Below, piece after piece: positions 26,226-32,188 of a stretch of DNA of 32,188 nucleotides. Position 1 is the stretch's first letter. Each line of letters starts with the position of its first letter. A model generated the notes under the pieces. The model ran no database searches. It was not told where the DNA came from and saw only the letters and a program-made list of their open reading frames with translations. The stretch is taken from contig JAQVGX010000006.1 of assembly GCA_028696515.1 (NCBI GenBank), positions 1 through 32,188 of the forward strand, read 5' to 3'. The translations under genes were made by a program, and so were the position numbers. Source of the stretch: Candidatus Dojkabacteria bacterium (lineage in GTDB: Bacteria > Patescibacteriota > Dojkabacteria > JAHIVN01).

Positions 26226-27000
26226 ATTAGTGTTTATCAAAATCAGAAATAACAAAGGTTTAGGTCTTTCTACAATAATCCACAAACCAGATGGAGTGGG
26301 AAAGTATCCTACGGTAATACTTCTACATGGTTTTACGGGCTATAAAGATGAAAAGCATATTAAAGAATTAGCAGAGGATCTTGCTGATAACGGCTTTGTA
26401 GCTGTTCGTTTTGATGCCTCCGGTTTTGCAGAAAGTGAAGGTACGATTGAAAAAGACTTTAGATTTTCAAATTATGTCAGTGATCTTGAGTGTGTCCACG
26501 AGTATTTGAAGAAGCAGGATTATGTTGACAAGAAAAGAATCGGTTTGTGGGGTCATAGCATGGGTCCTATGGTCGGGATTACTTATGCTTCATGTAGAAG
26601 CGATATTAAGGCCTTTTGTGCAGTAGCACCAGCTGTTAAACTCGGGACGAATGATCAGCTGGGACAATTTAGAAAAGAGTGGAAGAAAAAAGGATTTTTT
26701 GAGAAGATAAGCTCTAATAAGAATGTGGGAAAAATCAGAATTCCGTATGTTTTCTTGAAGGATGCTGAAAAGTATGATATTCGTGATTTCGTCAAGAAGG
26801 TAGGATGTTTTATACTTTTTATTGTGGGTTCAAAAGACAAAACTACTTTGCCTGAAAACTCAAAATTATTATACAAGCTTGCCCCTCAGACTAAAGATTT
26901 TGTTGAGATAGAAGGAATGGGGCATGATTATAAGGATGATGAGAAATGGATAGAAAAGGTTAATGATATTTCGATTATGTTTTTCAAAAGATATTTGTGA
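26218..27000 (+). CDS. Alpha/beta hydrolase (S33/dienelactone-hydrolase-like)
   Basis: VILLHGFTGYKDEKH, nucleophile elbow GLWGHSMGPMVG, GSKDKTTLPENS, GMGHDYKDDE. ATG 26218 (MNKLVFIKIRNNKG) preferred over the track start 26176. Confidence 0.85.
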   Translation: MNKLVFIKIRNNKGLGLSTIIHKPDGVGKYPTVILLHGFTGYKDEKHIKELAEDLADNGFVAVRFDASGFAESEGTIEKDFRFSNYVSDLECVHEYLKKQDYVDKKRIGLWGHSMGPMVGITYASCRSDIKAFCAVAPAVKLGTNDQLGQFRKEWKKKGFFEKISSNKNVGKIRIPYVFLKDAEKYDIRDFVKKVGCFILFIVGSKDKTTLPENSKLLYKLAPQTKDFVEIEGMGHDYKDDEKWIEKVNDISIMFFKRYL

Positions 27001-27590
27001 AACTAGAAAACTATCTGTTAAAAAACAAAAAGAAACATATAATATTTGATTTTGATGAGACAATAGTAAAACTCTACCTCGATTGGGATGTCTTCCGGAG
27101 CGGAATCAAAAGAATCACGAGTAACTACGATCGAGAACTGGTTGAGAAATATGAAAAAGAAAAGCTTAGAGGAATAGATCTCATGAATTTAGGAATTCAG
27201 AAATATGGGAAAAAGTACTGGGAGAAGTTGATTGATTTTACTCTGGAATTTGAGAAGAAAAATTTATCAGGAGAATCAGTCAATCGGGAAATTGTAAAGT
27301 TCATCTTGGAGAATTCTGAACGTTATAAAATGTATATTTGGTCATCAAATACTTTGCCTACTATTGAGAACTCACTTAGAAGAATGGAATTGTTTGAAAG
27401 GTTTGAAAGAATTGTAACTCGTGAAATGTACAGTCTTGCTAAACCTTACACTGATGGGTTTGAAGTCATTTTCCATGATGAAGTTCCCGATAAATCAAAG
27501 ATACTTATGATTGGCGATTCAGGCAGCGATGAAAAAGCAGCTCAAAACTGCAGGATTGATTTTTATAAGGTGGGATACGACTTCGAGTAA
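26997..27590 (+). CDS. HAD-superfamily hydrolase
   Basis: IIFDFDETIVKL motif I, MYIWSSNTLPT motif II, ILMIGDSGSDEKAAQN motif IV. GTG start overlaps the previous stop (GTGA). Confidence 0.85.
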   Translation: MKLENYLLKNKKKHIIFDFDETIVKLYLDWDVFRSGIKRITSNYDRELVEKYEKEKLRGIDLMNLGIQKYGKKYWEKLIDFTLEFEKKNLSGESVNREIVKFILENSERYKMYIWSSNTLPTIENSLRRMELFERFERIVTREMYSLAKPYTDGFEVIFHDEVPDKSKILMIGDSGSDEKAAQNCRIDFYKVGYDFE

Positions 27591-27680
27591 ATAAATACGT
27601 TAATGTAAATGTAACTAGGTAATTAATTAGATAAATAACTAGGCAACATAGTAACTAAATGCCCCAGAAATTTTGATCAT

Positions 27681-28046
27681 ATGAATCCTGAAACGTGTAT
27701 TGGTGACAGCATAAATATTGGCGATGTAGAGCCTGGGACAAGGGTGGTGGTCAAGGGTGGGCTTTTCATAGAAAGAGAAGCGTATCCACAGTCTGAAGAT
27801 GTACTAATGCGAAGTCAATTTCCAGTTTCGATTAGTCCAGCAGAACTAAAAGAAAAATTACATGATAAATATGTTACCTTGGAAGGGCAATCAGGGGAGA
27901 TAATAGTTTTTCGAGATGGAAGCAGGCACATTAAGTGTTTTGTGATAAAAACTCATACAACTACTGGTTTGGCAAAGACCCTTATCTTCCAGCCTCTACC
28001 CGGGTCGTTTTTTAGGATTATTAAATTCCCAGCGATCAAAGAATGA
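27681..28046 (+). CDS. Orphan small protein A (121 aa)
   Basis: ATG to TGA ORF, same orientation as neighbours; predicted beta-rich by eye. Confidence 0.5.
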   Translation: MNPETCIGDSINIGDVEPGTRVVVKGGLFIEREAYPQSEDVLMRSQFPVSISPAELKEKLHDKYVTLEGQSGEIIVFRDGSRHIKCFVIKTHTTTGLAKTLIFQPLPGSFFRIIKFPAIKE

Positions 28047-28108
28047 CCAAACTAAGTCAAGATATTCTACTATGATTAGTATATAATTATCTTATATGTC
28101 TAAATCGT

Positions 28109-28465
28109 ATGAGTGAGTATGTGTACGAGCCGACTTTTGAGGTTGGAGAAGAGGTTCCTTTAGCTGATATCTTCCCCGGAGATAGTAGAGTATGGGCTGT
28201 TCCGTTTGTGGATCCTCTTGCAGGTGATCTTACAGTTGCTCAAATAGTCCCGTGCAAGATTTGTTACCTTCGGTTAGATGGAGATGAGTCCATTAGAGCA
28301 GGTGTCACTCCATTAGTTCAACTAGAAGCAAGAGTTGTAGAAAAAGGGAAAGTTCTGTTAGGAGCTCTCAGTATGCTTTTATATTTTCCGGCTGACCAAA
28401 GAATTCATGAGGTAGTAAGATATGATACAAATATGACAGTTTCCTTAAGAACATTTCCTTTGTAA
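28109..28465 (+). CDS. Orphan small protein B (118 aa)
   Basis: ATG to TAA ORF preceded by TATAAT at 28082-28087. Confidence 0.5.
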   Translation: MSEYVYEPTFEVGEEVPLADIFPGDSRVWAVPFVDPLAGDLTVAQIVPCKICYLRLDGDESIRAGVTPLVQLEARVVEKGKVLLGALSMLLYFPADQRIHEVVRYDTNMTVSLRTFPL

Positions 28466-28571
28466 ATCCGGTTTTTCGATTAGAGATTTCAAACAAAACA
28501 GTTTAGAATTCATATCTTTGCACTATTATAGGACTGATGGTAGAATCCAATATTAATTTTGATCTTGCTCC

Positions 28572-28892
28572 ATGGAAAACGATTATGAAGTTCCTCAAAG
28601 GGAGACCGCTTTAGTATTGTCAAGTAGATTAGTAGGTGGCAATTTTTCTCACGGTGATAAGGTTACTTACTTTGGGAATGTGAATCCCCTACCTGATGTT
28701 AGCGATACTGGTTCAGATACAATAAAATTTCATGGAGTCTCCGGGGTATTAGTGTATATGGATCACCAGACGTTTTTGCAGGTTAAATTATCCCTGCCTT
28801 TATCAGATAGTACCTTTTTTGAAGTGGAATATAAATATAAGCTTATTGACGGGAGACTTGTCAAACAACACAATTCTGGCAAAGTTTATTGA
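28572..28892 (+). CDS. Orphan small protein C (106 aa)
   Basis: ATG to TGA ORF. Confidence 0.5.
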   Translation: MENDYEVPQRETALVLSSRLVGGNFSHGDKVTYFGNVNPLPDVSDTGSDTIKFHGVSGVLVYMDHQTFLQVKLSLPLSDSTFFEVEYKYKLIDGRLVKQHNSGKVY

Positions 28893-29083
28893 TGTTCCTT
28901 TATACTCTGAATTCTAGGCAATAGTATTATCAAGTCGCTAATGATGAGGTATAAACCTACTACATTTGTATAACGGGATTTTGTGTTTTTTCATTCTCCT
29001 TTCATGAAATAGTTGAACCTGCTCAAGGAGACTCTGATTATTTCCAATTAATATAAAATCTATATCATAACTCAAGTTCAAAA

Positions 29084-30358
29084 CTACTTAACCGGTGTCA
29101 ACCTCCATCCGCAAATTTGACCTGTTGATCTATGAACTCCCCAACCGACTACTGTGCCGCTGTTATTTACATCTGAAGCATACCAAAGTTTGTATTCGTT
29201 TGGTTTGACCTCTTTTTCAAGATATATGACATCTTTTATAACTTCTTCGCTTATCCTTATCAGTACTGGAGAAGATTCATACGTTGTCATGTCAAAGAGA
29301 GCCGCTGTCACATCATCGTTATTGTTAATGCCTGTGGCAAGCATGAATCCTGGGACGGGAGCTACACCTTTAGAAATGTCTTTAAATTTCCCATTACTCC
29401 ATATGAATTGAATAGAATCATCAGTATCTGAATCCCAGCCAACTCCTATGATATGACTGGCATCATTGATACGAAATGTGTCTATGTAGTCATATCTTCC
29501 CAAGGAACCCAGATCCATTGCTTTATACCCGCCGGCTTTGGAAGGTTTGAGAATAAATCCCCGATGAGAGCCAGCTGAGTCATTCTTGACATAGCTGCCG
29601 GTAATAATTGACAGGTTATTGATATCGCTGGCCGAGCTAGCAACAGCACCAAGATTTCTTAAGTAATAGTTCAGGTCAACTGGCTGTTTAGAACTTGAAG
29701 ACCAAAGGAAAGCTTTACCATTTGACTCACCGACAATTTGCTGTTTGTCATTCATTCCATATGCCATAGTGTGGGAGACACCTTCAGAAGTTGTATGTAT
29801 GCCCATCTCGTCTAGAAATTCTTGAGGAATATCATTTTCTTCTAAAAGTTCCTTGAAAGAAATACTCTGACTGTCTGTAACTGAGGTTTTTTGAACCGGA
29901 AGGCTTGGTATAGTGATACTCCTATTCCCATCCCAGTAAAAACTGATATAAGTATCTTCTTTTGCATAAAAGCCTGTTGCTGTTCCTAGAGATAGATTTG
30001 TTGTATTCTCAAGAACCGAAGACGCTTCAGTAACATAAAGGAATACTGGACTAGTCACTGCAGTAATCCTGGTTGGTATGAGAGAACTATTCCACAGATA
30101 AGGCAATACGTTGAAAGCATCGTTTCCATGCATCCCAGCAATAAATCCATTTTCAGAAATATCCATTAATTTGTATGAACACTCATCTTTTACTTTTACA
30201 GGTTCAAAGTCATAATTGTATTCTTCGGCAGATAGATCTGCTGCATCGCTGCGGGTATCAGTATCATCATATTTGCTCATTATCCATATAGTAGCAACAA
30301 CTCCGATTGTAACTATGAAGAAAGTAGTAATACCTATAAAATATTTAGCCTTGTTCAT
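29084..30358 (-). CDS. Exported/membrane-anchored HAF-repeat-type protein
   Basis: N-terminal single TM (YFIGITTFFIVTIGVVATIWIM), then repeated 'hxMNDxxQIVGxxxxxAFLW' units: AYGMNDKQQIVGESNGKAFLWSS, DINNLSIITGSYVKND...RGFIL, RINDASHIIGVGWDSDTDDSIQFIWSNGKFKDI. Confidence 0.72.
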   Translation of the reverse strand: MNKAKYFIGITTFFIVTIGVVATIWIMSKYDDTDTRSDAADLSAEEYNYDFEPVKVKDECSYKLMDISENGFIAGMHGNDAFNVLPYLWNSSLIPTRITAVTSPVFLYVTEASSVLENTTNLSLGTATGFYAKEDTYISFYWDGNRSITIPSLPVQKTSVTDSQSISFKELLEENDIPQEFLDEMGIHTTSEGVSHTMAYGMNDKQQIVGESNGKAFLWSSSSKQPVDLNYYLRNLGAVASSASDINNLSIITGSYVKNDSAGSHRGFILKPSKAGGYKAMDLGSLGRYDYIDTFRINDASHIIGVGWDSDTDDSIQFIWSNGKFKDISKGVAPVPGFMLATGINNNDDVTAALFDMTTYESSPVLIRISEEVIKDVIYLEKEVKPNEYKLWYASDVNNSGTVVGWGVHRSTGQICGWRLTPVK

Positions 30359-30368
30359 ACTCTAATAG

Positions 30369-30374
30369 ATAATA
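30369..30374 (-). promoter_or_regulatory. Putative -10 element of the HAF-repeat gene
   Basis: TATTAT ctattagagt ATG on the minus strand (10-nt spacer). Confidence 0.4.
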
Positions 30375-30433
30375 GATTAACTATCATAATCTATGCATTA
30401 TTCTGAGGAAAGTCAATAGCGAAGATGGAGGCA

Positions 30434-31300
30434 TCAAGTAAAGAGGATGATCAAACTTCCCATGATTCCAAGCACCCCTATCACCTTTCTGATATTCAAC
30501 TCATCTTTGAAAAGAAGTGCTGAAAAAATAGTTACAAATGCTATCGAAGTGGTGTTTACTGCGTTTATGTATCCGGGGTTTGGTGCTAACTTATATCCTT
30601 CCATCATGAAGTAATTAAATCCGCTCCAGGCAATTCCAATAATCCCTATTGTTGTCAAGGAGAATTTATCGATCACCAACTTAGACTTGTTGATGATGAT
30701 TTGAGATAGAATGAGGATCGAACCGATTGAGTTCAGGTAAATCAATATTACAAGCTTATTTAAACCAGTATCGGACAGGTATTTTAGAATCAGTGCCTGA
30801 AATCCCCAGGCAAAAAATGCGTAGAATGTATACAGAAGCCAACGCTTGCTACCAGTTTGTTCACTTTTTTTATCAATAATTATCAAAGCAGAGAAGATGA
30901 TAATCATAAAAATTGCCAAAATACTTTTCGGAGTAAGCTCCGAAGAAAAAAGCCATACTGACAAGACAGAGGTCATAACTACATAACTTTTGGAAATGAT
31001 CAAACTATACCCAGGATTTGGAGCTTCCTTTAAAGCTTTCAAGGATATAAAGTTTCCCAGCCAGCTGAAAAGAATACCATTTCCGAGCAGTATGAGAAGT
31101 TCCTTAAGGCTTATTTTCAAGCTGATGTTATTTAAACCAATAAGAAGTATGTACACAAATCCAGGGAGCATAAACATGGCAAGGTTTTGAAAGTCAACTT
31201 CAATTTTCTGTTTTTTTGCTGATCGGATAGCCAGATAGGCAATGACAGAAGAGAGGAGCATAATGAGACTAGAAAGTATCCAGTTCATAGTGATGTACAA
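30434..31300 (-). CDS. EamA/DMT-family transporter
   Basis: About 10 TMs, two repeats; GYSLIISKSYVVMTSVLSVWLFSSELT and GYINAVNTTSIAFVTIFSALLFKDEL. Confidence 0.82.
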   Translation of the reverse strand: MYITMNWILSSLIMLLSSVIAYLAIRSAKKQKIEVDFQNLAMFMLPGFVYILLIGLNNISLKISLKELLILLGNGILFSWLGNFISLKALKEAPNPGYSLIISKSYVVMTSVLSVWLFSSELTPKSILAIFMIIIFSALIIIDKKSEQTGSKRWLLYTFYAFFAWGFQALILKYLSDTGLNKLVILIYLNSIGSILILSQIIINKSKLVIDKFSLTTIGIIGIAWSGFNYFMMEGYKLAPNPGYINAVNTTSIAFVTIFSALLFKDELNIRKVIGVLGIMGSLIILFT

Positions 31301-31304
31301 ATAT

Positions 31305-32147
31305 TTAAGACCAATTTTCTTTAAAATCAGAAAGCATTATTTGATTCAGTATATCAAGATTTACGTCAATATCCAGAACTTTTTCTAGGCACATCTTTCC
31401 TTGATAAAGAAACATCCTATGACCAGGGGAGTTTGGGATGTTCAACTTATTTGCTATCTCAATTAACTGAGGTTCCAGTGGGACAAATGTAACATCTGCA
31501 ACATAATTAAACTTTCTAATAAACTTCTCTTTGAATTCATAATTTTGACCTTGAAGCCAAGGAGAACCAATGTATGTTGCGTTGACAAATATATTTCCTT
31601 CAGCACTTTCCATTTCTTTCATGTCTCCGGTTTTATTTACAACACTAATGTCTTTGGCAATTTTTTCAGCATTTTTGATCGTTCTGTTGTAAATTTCAAT
31701 TGATTTTGGTTTTATTCCATCTAATTTTAACTGAGTCAAAAAGGCCCTAACAACGTTTCCTGCTCCAAGAATTATGATTTTCTGACCATTCATATCAAAT
31801 TTTGTTTGAATTGACTGTACAAGTCCATAACCAGCTTGATAATAACCTGTAACCTTTCCTTCCCTTTGGCGTACAACACCAATTCGATCTGTTGCTTTTG
31901 ATATAGGGCCAAGTTCATCCACTAGATCAAGAAGAATGGGGTCTTTTTCAAAACCAGCCGGGATGGCGCCCGCAATATTTAATGATCTGAGCCCTTCAAA
32001 TAAAGGTTTTGGATCTTTATTATGGAACAAAACATAAAGTGCATTAGTACTTGATTCTTCAAAGTAAGGATTGTAGATATTTAGACCTCTGTTATTTGGA
32101 TCTGTGTGAAAACGAGCCATAATTTTTGTATTTTCGTCTATCTTCAT
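31305..32147 (-). CDS. Shikimate-dehydrogenase-like (AroE-fold) NAD(P)-binding protein
   Basis: KIIILGAGNVVRAFLTQLKLDGIKPKSIEIYNRTIKNAEKIAKDI, FVNATYIGSP; N-terminal domain aligns only loosely to AroE. Confidence 0.68.
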   Translation of the reverse strand: MKIDENTKIMARFHTDPNNRGLNIYNPYFEESSTNALYVLFHNKDPKPLFEGLRSLNIAGAIPAGFEKDPILLDLVDELGPISKATDRIGVVRQREGKVTGYYQAGYGLVQSIQTKFDMNGQKIIILGAGNVVRAFLTQLKLDGIKPKSIEIYNRTIKNAEKIAKDISVVNKTGDMKEMESAEGNIFVNATYIGSPWLQGQNYEFKEKFIRKFNYVADVTFVPLEPQLIEIANKLNIPNSPGHRMFLYQGKMCLEKVLDIDVNLDILNQIMLSDFKENWS

Positions 32148-32188
32148 TTTGTTTTTAATTAATTTTAGTAATAATTTTCGCTTGGTTT

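Noticed and set aside
1-32188. Alternative genetic code (UGA as Gly or Trp) for the whole window
   Set aside because: Long ORFs lack internal TGA, several genes end at TGA, and a GTGA stop/start overlap occurs at 26997-27000; only isolated in-frame stops are seen.

Overview
The window is AT-rich, gene-dense bacterial DNA. Gene content and style suggest a Patescibacteria/CPR-like genome (inference). From start to end it carries: (i) a minus-strand lipid cluster (FakA-like DAK2/DhaL kinase, DegV/FakB, PlsY), preceded by an asparagine-synthase-type PP-loop protein and followed by a gene broken by one in-frame TGA; (ii) an EamA transporter, an HD-domain protein lacking the HD aspartate, and a stand-alone Elp3; (iii) an LPETG-anchored surface protein with Cys-rich and calcium-type repeats; (iv) a protein-kinase-like gene with an in-frame TAA; (v) a nucleotide-metabolism cluster. 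That cluster holds a 1605-codon fusion of two class II (B12-dependent) ribonucleotide reductase modules with a HAM1/RdgB-like pyrophosphatase domain between them, a dNMP-kinase-like P-loop protein, and a third NrdJ-like reductase; (vi) Mpl-type Mur ligase, a second EamA transporter, and an M29 aminopeptidase interrupted by TGA just before its conserved HxD motif; (vii) a TMTC-like membrane glycosyltransferase with TPRs, and a RAYT-type HUH transposase flanked by imperfect inverted repeats with two REP-like palindromes in its leader; (viii) an alpha/beta hydrolase, a HAD phosphatase, several orphan ~105-121 aa proteins, a HAF-repeat exported protein, a third EamA transporter and an AroE-like protein that seems to lack the catalytic dyad. 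The strongest candidate for something new is the RNR-HAM1-RNR fusion with its neighbouring kinase and third RNR. A second signal is a recurrent -10-like hexamer 5-10 nt upstream of start codons, suggesting leaderless transcription. All family assignments are by motif reading only; no database search was run.
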